A stretch of DNA of 64,000 nt, taken from Aquipluma nitroreducens. Its GTDB lineage: Bacteria > Bacteroidota > Bacteroidia > Bacteroidales > Prolixibacteraceae. Every line of letters begins with the position of its first letter. Position 1 is the stretch's first letter. Below the pieces are notes generated by a model. The model was not told where the DNA came from and made no database searches. It saw nothing but the letters and a program-made list of their open reading frames with translations. Below, piece after piece: positions 55,461 to 63,504 of the stretch. The position numbers and the translations under genes are program-made. The DNA lies in assembly GCF_009689585.1 (NCBI RefSeq), contig NZ_AP018694.1:2371001-2435000 (forward strand). Direction: 5' to 3'.

Positions 55461-56330
55461 ATGAAAGAAATTACCACAATTAATAATAACGATTTAGCGA
55501 TAGCCAAAGAAATTATCGACAATTGCGACACCGTTTTAATTGGAGCAGGTACAGGGTTGTCGGCTGCCGCGGGATTCTTAACTGACGATTTTGAAACGTT
55601 TAAAAGATTATTCCCGGGCTATACGCGCCGCTACGGATTACGAACTGTCGCCGAAGCTGTTTCCTTTTATTTTCCAAGCGCAGAAGAGCATTATGCTTTT
55701 CTGGCCCGCTATATTTCGGCCTTCCGATGTTCAACTCCTCCGGAAGATGTGTACACCAATTTACTCGATATGGTAAAAAGCAAACCGCATTTTGTGATTA
55801 CCACTACAACCGACGGACAGTTTGTCAACGCTGGGTTTGAAAAGCAAAGAATCTATTCTCCGCATGGCGATCTTTCCTTTTTTCAGTGTTCAATGCCTTG
55901 CACGAAGAAATTAGTACCAAACCGAAAAATGGTTGAATTGATGCTGGATGATTTGTCTGAAAATCCATTCGCCATCCGAAGTTCAAATATACCAACCTGT
56001 CCACGGTGCGGAAGTTTTCTCGAACCCAATATCCTCGAATCGGTCAATTTTAATAGTATCCCGTGGATGCAAAAATCAACAGATTATATTGATTTTCTGA
56101 GAAATTCAGTAAAGGGGAAACTTGTTTTACTTGAGCTGGGTGTGGGCAGTGAAAGTTCAACAATAATCAGGTATCCATTCGAATATATAGCTGCCAATTA
56201 TAAAAATTCGATCCTGATCAGGGTTAACCTAAACGATTACCTGACAGAAGTACCTTTTGCTGACAAACAAACATTATCCTATCGCATTGATATTAAGGAA
56301 TTTTGCTCCTCTGTAACTCAGTATGTTTAG
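55461..56330 (+). CDS. Sir2 family protein, class-M (SirTM)-like
   Basis: The 289-residue protein has the sirtuin NAD loop LIGAGTGLSAAAG (27-38), a catalytic-type His135 (YSPHGD), and a zinc site Cys143/Cys147 and Cys180/Cys183. Its flow (GLRTVAEAVSFYFPSAEEHYAFLARYI, FFQCSMPC, LVLLELGVGSESSTIIRYPFE) resembles the macrodomain-linked SirTM group, which ADP-ribosylates lipoylated GcvH-like proteins, rather than CobB deacetylases. Differences: Thr116 stands where TTNVD has Asn, and His stands where SirTM usually has Gln. No macrodomain, GcvH or lipoate ligase gene is nearby. Confidence 0.8.
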   Translation: MKEITTINNNDLAIAKEIIDNCDTVLIGAGTGLSAAAGFLTDDFETFKRLFPGYTRRYGLRTVAEAVSFYFPSAEEHYAFLARYISAFRCSTPPEDVYTNLLDMVKSKPHFVITTTTDGQFVNAGFEKQRIYSPHGDLSFFQCSMPCTKKLVPNRKMVELMLDDLSENPFAIRSSNIPTCPRCGSFLEPNILESVNFNSIPWMQKSTDYIDFLRNSVKGKLVLLELGVGSESSTIIRYPFEYIAANYKNSILIRVNLNDYLTEVPFADKQTLSYRIDIKEFCSSVTQYV

Positions 56331-56411
56331 TTTTTATTCGAAATCATTTAAAAATAGATCAAAAAAAACCTTATAACCCATTGTATAAATAACATTAATA
56401 AATCAACAACC

Positions 56412-57794
56412 ATGAAACTAAGGAAAGCTTTCATTTTAACCGTTATTATTTTTGCTTGTTTTACAAGTTTAATGGCCCAGGACTGGCCACAATACCTGGG
56501 TCCAAACCGGAACAGCATTTCAGACCAAAAGGGTATTTTACGCACATGGCCTGCAACCGGGCCGGAAGTTCTGTGGACTGTCAATGTAGGTATTGGCTAC
56601 GGCGGTCCGGTAATTAAAGACGGAAAAGTTTATTTACTCGACCGCGACGATAAAGTAGGCGATATCCTTAAATGCTTCGATCTGTCTTCAGGAAAAGAAC
56701 TTTGGAGCTTTGGATACGAAGCCCCAGGCTCGGTCATGTTTCCAGGTTCACGTAGTGTTCCGGCAATTGACGGTAATTATGTATATTCCTGCGGACCTTA
56801 CGGAAACCTGTATTGCATCGACATCAACACACACAAACCTGTTTGGAATAAAAACGTCTGGACCGACTTTGGAGGCGATTCGGGCAATGCTCCCTCAAAA
56901 GAGCCGGCAGGTGGACAGGGCGGTTTTGGGGGGCGTGGAAATTTTCCAATCTGGGCTATTTCGCAGTGTCCTCTGGTTTATGGCGATTTACTTATTCTTG
57001 CATCTCAGGCACCTGGAGCCGGTGTGGTTGCTTACAACAAAAATACGGGCGACGTAGTGTGGAAAACACCCAATTTGGGTAACGAAAATTATGTCAGTCC
57101 GTCGGTTGTTAAAATAGATGGGAAAGACCAGATTGTAATGGTTATTTCATCTACAAATCCATTCGGACGATCAGAACAGGCTAAAACTTTGGGCAGTATA
57201 GTTGGAATAGAACCCTCTTCGGGAAAGATTCTATGGAAATTCGAAGGATGGGAATGCCATATTACTGTGGCAAGTGCAGTTGATGCCGGAGAAAACAGGA
57301 TACTTGCTGTGGGGGGATATGAGTACGGCGCTTTGATGATAAAAGTAGAAAAACAGCCCAATGGTAGTTATGGCGCAAAAGAACTTTTTAAGACGGTAGA
57401 ATTTGGTGATCAGACCAAAACTCCACTTTTATACAACGGTTATTTCTATGCCCAGTACGGAACCAATAACCGCCGCGACGGTTTGGTTTGCATGAACATG
57501 AATGGTGAAATCATGTGGAAAACAAAAAAGGAACCTGACTTTAATAAAGGCAGCATGATTTTGGCCGATGGTTTGATTTTGGCTACCGATGGTGCAAAAG
57601 CTTTGTACCTGATTGAACCCGATCCGACAGCATTTAAGCCCTTGGCAAAAACTGAATTGCTTACTGAAGTTAAAAGCGACAACCCGGGAGCAGCAAGGTT
57701 TGGAACTCAAAACTGGGCGCCAATCGCACTCGCTGATGGCAAACTATTGATCCGTGATCAAAGCCGGATGATGTGCGTGAAAGTTGCTAAATAA
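56412..57794 (+). CDS. PQQ-like beta-propeller protein 2
   Basis: The 460-residue secreted protein has a signal peptide ending LMAQ, the start DWPQYLGPNRNSISDQKGILRTWP common to Bacteroidota and Planctomycetes outer-membrane PQQ-like proteins, and blades such as GKELWSFG, GDVVWKTP, GKILWKFEG and GEIMWKT. A Gly-rich loop (GGQGGFGGRG, near 175) is inserted. No heme motif is seen. It is the last cargo gene and ends at a strong terminator. Confidence 0.87.
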   Translation: MKLRKAFILTVIIFACFTSLMAQDWPQYLGPNRNSISDQKGILRTWPATGPEVLWTVNVGIGYGGPVIKDGKVYLLDRDDKVGDILKCFDLSSGKELWSFGYEAPGSVMFPGSRSVPAIDGNYVYSCGPYGNLYCIDINTHKPVWNKNVWTDFGGDSGNAPSKEPAGGQGGFGGRGNFPIWAISQCPLVYGDLLILASQAPGAGVVAYNKNTGDVVWKTPNLGNENYVSPSVVKIDGKDQIVMVISSTNPFGRSEQAKTLGSIVGIEPSSGKILWKFEGWECHITVASAVDAGENRILAVGGYEYGALMIKVEKQPNGSYGAKELFKTVEFGDQTKTPLLYNGYFYAQYGTNNRRDGLVCMNMNGEIMWKTKKEPDFNKGSMILADGLILATDGAKALYLIEPDPTAFKPLAKTELLTEVKSDNPGAARFGTQNWAPIALADGKLLIRDQSRMMCVKVAK

Positions 57795-57824
57795 CATTTT
57801 GAGAATATTAGCAAAACGAAATGA

Positions 57825-57874
57825 AAAAGTCAGTAATCATTCAGTATGTTACTCAATAGCTACTGACTTTTTTC
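57825..57874. terminator. Terminator at the right edge of the cargo
   Basis: AAAAAGTCAGTA pairs perfectly with TACTGACTTTTT around a 25-nt loop, followed by a T-run. The left arm AAAAGTCAGTAnTCATT nearly repeats that of the terminator at 45171 at the other cargo edge. Confidence 0.85.
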
Positions 57875-58475
57875 ATTTCTTAAAAACTACCAACTTAATT
57901 TTGTTGCTGGTGTAACCCACAAAAAGCCCAACCACCCATCTAAGGTGCAGTCCATGAATTGTTTTACGGCCAAAGCCTGTGGCAGGAGCCTTCCGCTTCT
58001 CTACATTACACTTCAGGGCTGCACTTCGTTCCGCCACCTTTCGTTACATTCCGTTCATTGTCAACCCCCAGCCTAGGCTACCCACGCAAGAGTGCTTCAT
58101 TCATTCCATTTCGCTCAGGCCAACCCGCCGTTTCATTGCGCTCCCCTTTGGCTTTCCTGTCCCACGTTCCGAAACTCAAAGCCAAAACGGGAAGCTCCAT
58201 TCCACCCACCCCAATTCGCTTCTTTGCATTCAGTCACCACACTTGCTTTTCCCTACCCAAACAGCAGTATGCACTGCGGTATAGTTTGCCCCGAAAGATA
58301 AAAACCTTAAATACTCCACCGCCCTTTATTGGTACAGGTAAAGATAAAGGAGCATTCGCGATTGGCCTTTGTGCTTGCAGCCGGTTCGTTTCACTCATTC
58401 AACCGTTCCATTCGTATCTCATTTCACTATTTCATTCGTTCACCTCACCAGCTTCAGCACCCTGCGTATAAGTGT
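57875..58475. other. Non-coding conserved-looking region, interrupted by IS3
   Basis: About 0.6 kb of C-rich plus-strand DNA, less AT-rich than its neighbours, in which several plus-strand frames stay open (the longest 57959-58471). The predicted peptides are full of Pro, Phe, His and Ser, lack any fold pattern and overlap each other, so I do not call a gene. The region continues across the IS3 insertion (58476-59936) into 59940-60118. It may be an RNA or a repeat of element ends. Confidence 0.45.
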
Positions 58476-58514
58476 TGACTTGTCCTAAAATAGGTTTACA
58501 CTAAAAAGTGTAAA

Positions 58515-58955
58515 ATGGAAGAGAAAAGTAAAGCTATTTCAGGATTAAAAAGGGGTAATTATTTTACCGATTCGGAACGTCACCAGATTATTCAAGAAAT
58601 GATTTCATGCAAGTGTACCAAGCAAGAAATCTGGAAAAAGTACACAGGCGAAGAAGAAGAACATGGGCAATTGCTGCGCTGGATGCGCAAATTAGGTTAC
58701 AATACCAAACTTCCAACAAGAAGGCCTAACTTCGTTGAAAATAATGGCGTTATGGCTAGAAAGAATACTGTTGTTGCATCAATTGGCGACTCATTTGAAA
58801 ATCTTCAATTGAAAAAAAGGAACCTTGAGTTGGAATCCCAGTTGAGGGATGCAGAAATGAAAGCAGTTGCATTCTCGACTATGATTGACATTGCTGAGAA
58901 AGAATTTAACATTTCTATCAGAAAAAAAGTCAATACCAAACCATTGAAGAAATGA
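58515..58955 (+). CDS. IS3 family transposase OrfA
   Basis: The 146-residue protein has an N-terminal helix-turn-helix (SERHQIIQEMISCKCTKQEIWKKY, about 23-46) and a C-terminal leucine-zipper-like coiled coil (LQLKKRNLELESQLRDAEMK). It binds the element ends and forms oligomers. It overlaps OrfB by 4 bp (ATGA), so coupling by reinitiation is likely rather than the classic -1 frameshift. Confidence 0.88.
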   Translation: MEEKSKAISGLKRGNYFTDSERHQIIQEMISCKCTKQEIWKKYTGEEEEHGQLLRWMRKLGYNTKLPTRRPNFVENNGVMARKNTVVASIGDSFENLQLKKRNLELESQLRDAEMKAVAFSTMIDIAEKEFNISIRKKVNTKPLKK

Positions 58956-59866
58956 AGACTAATTTTTCACACATAGGCCTTGCCAAGCTATGTGGATGGT
59001 TTGGTTTAACCAGGCAGGCATACTATCAAAATGGATGGAAAGGTATGGAAGTTAGCATAGAAGAAGATATATTGCTATCAGAAGTCTCAAAAATCCGGGA
59101 AGGCCACAAAAGAATGGGTACACGTAAGTTGCATGACAAGCTTTGTAAGTTTATGATAGACCATCAAATCAAGATGGGCCGGGATGCTTTATTTGACTTG
59201 TTGTCATCAAACCACATGCTTGTAAGAAAAAGGACGAGGCGGATACAGACCACCCAGTCGCATCATTGGCTCAGGAAATATAAGAATTTGATACGAGGGT
59301 TTGTCCCAACAGGTCCGAACCAGCTTTGGGTGAGCGATATTACGTATTGGAAAATCAATGGGATTTATGTTTATATAAGTTTTATAACCGATGCATTTTC
59401 TCGCAAAGTAGTAGGCTATCATGTTGCCCTTTCATTAGAAACCGTTGAAACCATAGAAGCTCTTAAAATGGCACTCAGCGAACTGATATTAGGGCCGAAT
59501 ATCCAGTTAAACCTAATTCATCATTCCGACAGAGGAGTTCAATATTGCTGCAATGAGTATGTAAGATTATTGAATGAAAATCACATTCAAATTAGCATGA
59601 CAGAAAACGGTGATCCTTTAGAGAATGCAATTGCCGAGAGATTAAATGGAATATTAAAAGACGAATATCTTAATGACAGTCCTGTTAAATCAATATACGA
59701 AGCAAGGTTATTATTGGCCAAGTCTGTTCGTCTGTATAATGAAGATAGGCCTCATATGAGTATTGGAAATCATTACCCAAGTCAAGTTCATCAACAAGGT
59801 TTAAAAACAAATAGATTATGGAAAAATTATTACAAGAAAAAACCTACCATTGTAAACCAATCTTAG
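58952..59866 (+). CDS. IS3 family transposase OrfB (DDE)
   Basis: The 304-residue integrase-core protein has an HTH_21-type N-terminus (LSEVSKIREGHKRMGTRKLH) and a DDE triad: Asp in LWVSDITYW, Asp in IHHSDRGVQY, and Glu in NAIAERLNGILKDEYL. It is complete and probably active. It carries out strand cleavage and joining at the ends of the element. Confidence 0.95.
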   Translation: MKTNFSHIGLAKLCGWFGLTRQAYYQNGWKGMEVSIEEDILLSEVSKIREGHKRMGTRKLHDKLCKFMIDHQIKMGRDALFDLLSSNHMLVRKRTRRIQTTQSHHWLRKYKNLIRGFVPTGPNQLWVSDITYWKINGIYVYISFITDAFSRKVVGYHVALSLETVETIEALKMALSELILGPNIQLNLIHHSDRGVQYCCNEYVRLLNENHIQISMTENGDPLENAIAERLNGILKDEYLNDSPVKSIYEARLLLAKSVRLYNEDRPHMSIGNHYPSQVHQQGLKTNRLWKNYYKKKPTIVNQS

Positions 59867-59939
59867 GATTAATTTCTTGTGTAAACTTATATCAGGATTT
59901 AAGTATTAATCTGTAAACTTTTTTCAGGACGAGTCATGT

Positions 59940-60118
59940 TTCCTACCTCACACCCACACTTTTCCCCACCGACGGCAACGGCATTTTGAATTAATTTTAC
60001 AAAAAAGCTTTATGGAATTACCTAGTCGAATGTAAGAACCCACGATTTTTCACGTTCGATTAGTTATGGAGGATAAATTGAAGGAGATGAGATAGAAGCT
60101 GACCTAGGGAGATAATGT
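59940..60118. other. Right continuation of the IS3-interrupted region
   Basis: Non-coding. It begins with a C-rich piece (CACACCCACAC, CCCCACCGACGG) that continues the style of the DNA left of the IS3, then turns AT-rich up to the arm repeats of element B. Confidence 0.4.
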
Positions 60119-60122
60119 AAGT

Positions 60123-60145
60123 TGTGTGCAAATTGTGTGCAAATA
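60123..60145. repeat. Right arm-type repeats of element B
   Basis: Two direct TGTGTGCAAA words, identical over 23 bp to 36817-36839. They lie 51 bp inside the right joint, while the left copy lies 128 bp inside the left joint. They are probable integrase arm-binding sites. Confidence 0.7.
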
Positions 60146-60152
60146 AAGAAAA

Positions 60153-60183
60153 AAGCAGTTACAAAATATTTTTGTAACTGCTT
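60153..60183 (-). terminator. Perfect terminator hairpin at the right joint of element B
   Basis: AAGCAGTTACAAAA / TTTTGTAACTGCTT with the T-run on the minus strand, 13 bp beyond the tRNA 3' end. It would terminate a transcript of the tRNA fragment or of an intact tRNA-Met before integration. Confidence 0.85.
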
Positions 60184-60195
60184 CTATTTCAATGC

Positions 60196-60238
60196 GTGGG
60201 CCCAACTGGGCTTGAACCAGTGACTCCCTGATTATGAG
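60196..60238 (-). repeat. attR of element B / left joint of element C: tRNA-Met 3' half
   Basis: Identical over 43 bp to 36647-36689. On the minus strand it is the anticodon loop (CAT) to 3' end of an elongator tRNA-Met. The DNA to its right is AT-rich and does not contain the 5' half, so this is a remnant too; the functional tRNA gene must be further right, outside the window. Confidence 0.9.
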
Positions 60239-60551
60239 GATGTTACGAATAATTTTAATTAGTTTTATTTTTGTTAAGTTATTGATTATCAATATTCATT
60301 TTTTTGACGTTTTCAGTAAAATTACATTGGTTTATCATGATTTATCACAAAACCTAGCTCATAACCTAGCGTGGTTTTTGAAACAAACATTTGTCAGGAT
60401 CAAACAAGAAATCTACAATGTTATTTGAAGTTAGAGAATGGTTGGGAGTGCTACAAACGCATGAAGCAAATTTAAACCAATTTAGACGTATTTCCTGTAC
60501 ATGGGAAAAAGCTTCTACATTCATTCCGAAACTACAATAATATCTAATCTA
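60239..60551. other. Left end of element C
   Basis: AT-rich, non-coding. It contains the 40-bp segment 60321-60360 shared with element A, followed by a second ACCTAGC word (about 60367), and then the 3' side of the FISUMP protein gene. Confidence 0.5.
60321..60360. repeat. Left-end repeat of element C, shared with element A
   Basis: It matches 31325-31364 at 38 of 40 positions. Both lie at the same side and a similar distance of a tRNA-Met 3' relic. A likely integrase-binding end sequence. Confidence 0.8.
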
Positions 60552-63365
60552 TTATAAATGAGGAACAATTTCAGTGATCGTTATACTGCTATTGGCATTA
60601 CCTCTAACGCAAAAGAAAGTCAATTTACCATTTATTTTAAATCCTTTGACAAATTCAGGTATAACACCATAAACGATAATATCTTTCTTAAGAAGACTGA
60701 ACTTTCCCGTTGAGTTTTTCCATATTAAATTGTTAAGTATTATTCCTTCAGTTTTATCGAGGTCCGACGATTCAGCATCTATGCGGAATAGTTTGCCATA
60801 ATGAAATGGATTTAAAACAATATCAAGATACCCATCATTGTCAATATCCATAACCTGAAACTCTCTAAATTGTAAATCTATCGGGCTAAACTCTATTTTT
60901 TGATCACTTGGTGTAAAATTGCCAGCACCGTCATTTAGCCAAATCTCTATTCCATTAAAATCTGTCCCCTCAGTGGCTACAGCCAAATCCAAATCTCCGT
61001 CATTATCAAAATCTGCCTCTTTTATTGATGTTGCACCTCTATCAGGGTTTTCAAAAACTCCCAGAGGACCTGGAGACTTGACCAATTCATAATGTCCCGT
61101 GTTCTGGTCAAACGAAAATATTGCAAAACTGTATCTTGGAGAAGGATATGTCGGGTTCTGACCATAATCAGCTTTTATAATTTCAGGTCTTGAATCTCCT
61201 AATACATCCGCTACTAATACAGCTCCTCCGCCATAGTTTTCAGTCACCTTAGATAATGAAATAATATCTCTATTTTCACTAAAAGTACCATCTGCATTTT
61301 GGGTATATGTATGCAAATTGTCGTTCGTCCAACTTCCTTTAGTTCCCATGTGTAAACCCACAATATCTTTCAATCCGTCATTATTTATATCTCCAGTGGA
61401 AACTGAATGATAAAAGCTCCGATCATTCGAAACGGTCGACCAACTTAATTTATCCCCAATTGTTCTGGCAACCATTAAATTCCCCATCGGCCATGTTCCT
61501 TCTTTTAATTCTAATCCTGTGTCTGAAAATACTATTGTTCCACGATCATCTAAAAAGTCATAATTTCTTGCACAACCCATTGACCCTGAAGAATAGTTAT
61601 CTCCATAAACCCAAGAGTCTTCCTTTTTAATAAGATGAATTGCGGGAATAAGAGGTTCATTAAAAAATAAGGTAGGAGTGATAATCATGTTTTCAACGCC
61701 ATCTTTCATATAAACTACAGTTCCCGATATACTTCCATTAACACCAGTATTTAAATTGTCATCTGAAATTCCAGGAATATTTATATTTATTGTGGAAGTT
61801 TTAGACGAATAAATTTCAGGACATAAAGTGGTAACTTGGTTTCCATACCCAGTTCCATAGGCATTTTTTGCATAGGCCCGAATATAATAACATGATTCTT
61901 CATTTAACCCATTAATTGCGCTAGTGAATGAACTACTACTCGATTTATCAATAATCTTATTGTCTAGAATTGTCGGGTTTTGAAAAATACTCCAGCAAAC
62001 TCCTTGTTCCAGAATTGGACTATCTCCATTATCAGTGATATTCCCTCCCGTTGTTACTGAGGTTGAATTATTATTATATGGCGCTATTGTAGCTAATTGC
62101 GGTATATCACCTTTTATACATCTAACAGACAATCCATAAAGTTTATTTATCGTAGTAATTTGGCAAGAAGGATCGTTGATAATAAGACCCACACGGTAGG
62201 CATCTGAAGTAGAAGATTCGGTAGAACTCCACCAATATCCTTCATGTCCAATTCCCCAAAAGCCACTGTAACGATAACCTCCTGGTCCTGCGCTATATCC
62301 ACTTTCGTTTGTTCCAGCTTGGATCGGTTGCTCCCAATGGGTTTTACCAGATTCTTTAAGCTTGTTTCCTGCTGAATTACCATCTAAATATGCGATCAAA
62401 GTTTTCCATTCTTCAGACGTTGGAATGTGCCAGCCAATTGGGGCAATCTTTAAAGTATCAGTTACTGTTGAATACTGATATAATGCACCAAAAAACTTAA
62501 TATTGTTGGCGTTATTTTGGTACCAACAATATCCTCCAATATTTAATGAGTTGAGAGAATCCCAATCTTTGTCGTCATAAATTTGAGGGATTACATCTCC
62601 AGTTCTATATTTGGTTGTTCTTAAGTTTTCAGCCATCCAAAGCTGATTGCCAATTTTGACAACAGGATAATTATTACCGTCAGCATCGGCACATTCAACG
62701 AAATCAAAGGATAGTGTCTTGCTTTGAGTCGGAACATCCATTACAATAGTGCTGTACTTGCCAGAAGTTCCTTGAAATTTCAATCGATCACCTTCATTAT
62801 ATTGCCATGTTTGCTCTATGGATGCATTTTTAAGTGTTGTTTTATTTTGATTGACCTCGCTTAATCCATTATAAGTGATAGAAACGTTTGAATTCGTTTT
62901 GCCGTTGCAGACTACTTTTTGGGTAAACTTTCTATCTTCGAGTAACACCTGAATGGTAAAAACTCCATTACCTAATCCATCAATTTTAAAAGACTGAAAT
63001 CCACTCTTAATTCTTTGTTGTTGCTCGTTAATCTCTCTTCCGCTAATATCATAAATGGCGACAGTAACCATTCCAGATTTTTGAGCTTCAAATTGGACTT
63101 GGAAATCACCAGAAGATGGATTCGGGTATACAATCATCGGATAGTCTATGTACTCCAATAATGGAGTGTTCCCGGTAACCTTATCCATCAAATGAAGCGT
63201 CTTTGAACCTGCAAAAGTGATGCTCTTACCTTGGGTAAGGTTTTCGACAGTTACAGTTTCAACCGTAGTACTTGATCCGGTACCTGAAAAATTGATTAGA
63301 TAATTCTGAGCGTGAAGGATTAATACACTTAACGAGAGAAATATGAATAGAATTGGTTTTTTCAT
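60552..63365 (-). CDS. Secreted FISUMP / VCBS-repeat protein with internal T9SS-like domain
   Basis: The start is placed at 63365, which gives the signal peptide MKKPILFIFLSLSVLILHAQ; the frame is open for 82 further codons without sense. The 937-residue protein has a T9SS type-A-like domain near the N-terminus (about 70-150: YPNPSSGDFQVQF, VAIYDISGREI). A Fibrobacter-succinogenes-type major paralogous (FISUMP) domain follows (about 240-420: VVKIGNQLWMAENLRTTKY, GWHIPTSEEWKTL), then a fibronectin-like part. Four or more FG-GAP/VCBS calcium-loop repeats complete it (DINNDGLKDIV, DFDNDGDLDLAV, DIDNDGYLDIV). It is probably exposed on the cell surface. It is the only complete gene seen in element C. 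Confidence 0.85.
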   Translation of the reverse strand: MKKPILFIFLSLSVLILHAQNYLINFSGTGSSTTVETVTVENLTQGKSITFAGSKTLHLMDKVTGNTPLLEYIDYPMIVYPNPSSGDFQVQFEAQKSGMVTVAIYDISGREINEQQQRIKSGFQSFKIDGLGNGVFTIQVLLEDRKFTQKVVCNGKTNSNVSITYNGLSEVNQNKTTLKNASIEQTWQYNEGDRLKFQGTSGKYSTIVMDVPTQSKTLSFDFVECADADGNNYPVVKIGNQLWMAENLRTTKYRTGDVIPQIYDDKDWDSLNSLNIGGYCWYQNNANNIKFFGALYQYSTVTDTLKIAPIGWHIPTSEEWKTLIAYLDGNSAGNKLKESGKTHWEQPIQAGTNESGYSAGPGGYRYSGFWGIGHEGYWWSSTESSTSDAYRVGLIINDPSCQITTINKLYGLSVRCIKGDIPQLATIAPYNNNSTSVTTGGNITDNGDSPILEQGVCWSIFQNPTILDNKIIDKSSSSSFTSAINGLNEESCYYIRAYAKNAYGTGYGNQVTTLCPEIYSSKTSTININIPGISDDNLNTGVNGSISGTVVYMKDGVENMIITPTLFFNEPLIPAIHLIKKEDSWVYGDNYSSGSMGCARNYDFLDDRGTIVFSDTGLELKEGTWPMGNLMVARTIGDKLSWSTVSNDRSFYHSVSTGDINNDGLKDIVGLHMGTKGSWTNDNLHTYTQNADGTFSENRDIISLSKVTENYGGGAVLVADVLGDSRPEIIKADYGQNPTYPSPRYSFAIFSFDQNTGHYELVKSPGPLGVFENPDRGATSIKEADFDNDGDLDLAVATEGTDFNGIEIWLNDGAGNFTPSDQKIEFSPIDLQFREFQVMDIDNDGYLDIVLNPFHYGKLFRIDAESSDLDKTEGIILNNLIWKNSTGKFSLLKKDIIVYGVIPEFVKGFKINGKLTFFCVRGNANSSITITEIVPHL

Positions 63366-63504
63366 TGCATTGGGTTTTGTTAGCAGCCTGAAATTTACAA
63401 AATCTGTCTGAATGATTTCTATCCATTTTATAAATGGTGCCTTTGATGGATGAACCTTTGAATTTGAACGATTATTGGAAAAGTAAAGACCTTGCTCACT
63501 ATTT

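Larger units (their letters stand above)
58476..59936 (+). mobile_element. IS3 family insertion sequence
   Basis: A 1461-bp element with inverted ends TGACTTGTCCTAAAATAGG / TGACTCGTCCTGAAAAAAG and two overlapping transposase genes. It is flanked on both sides by TGT (58473-58475 and 59937-59939), a 3-bp target duplication usual for IS3. Intact ends, genes and duplication indicate a recent insertion. Confidence 0.92.

Noticed and set aside
57959-58471. 170-codon open frame right of the cargo
   Set aside because: Peptide rich in Pro/Phe/Ser/His with other frames open at the same place; composition effect rather than a gene.
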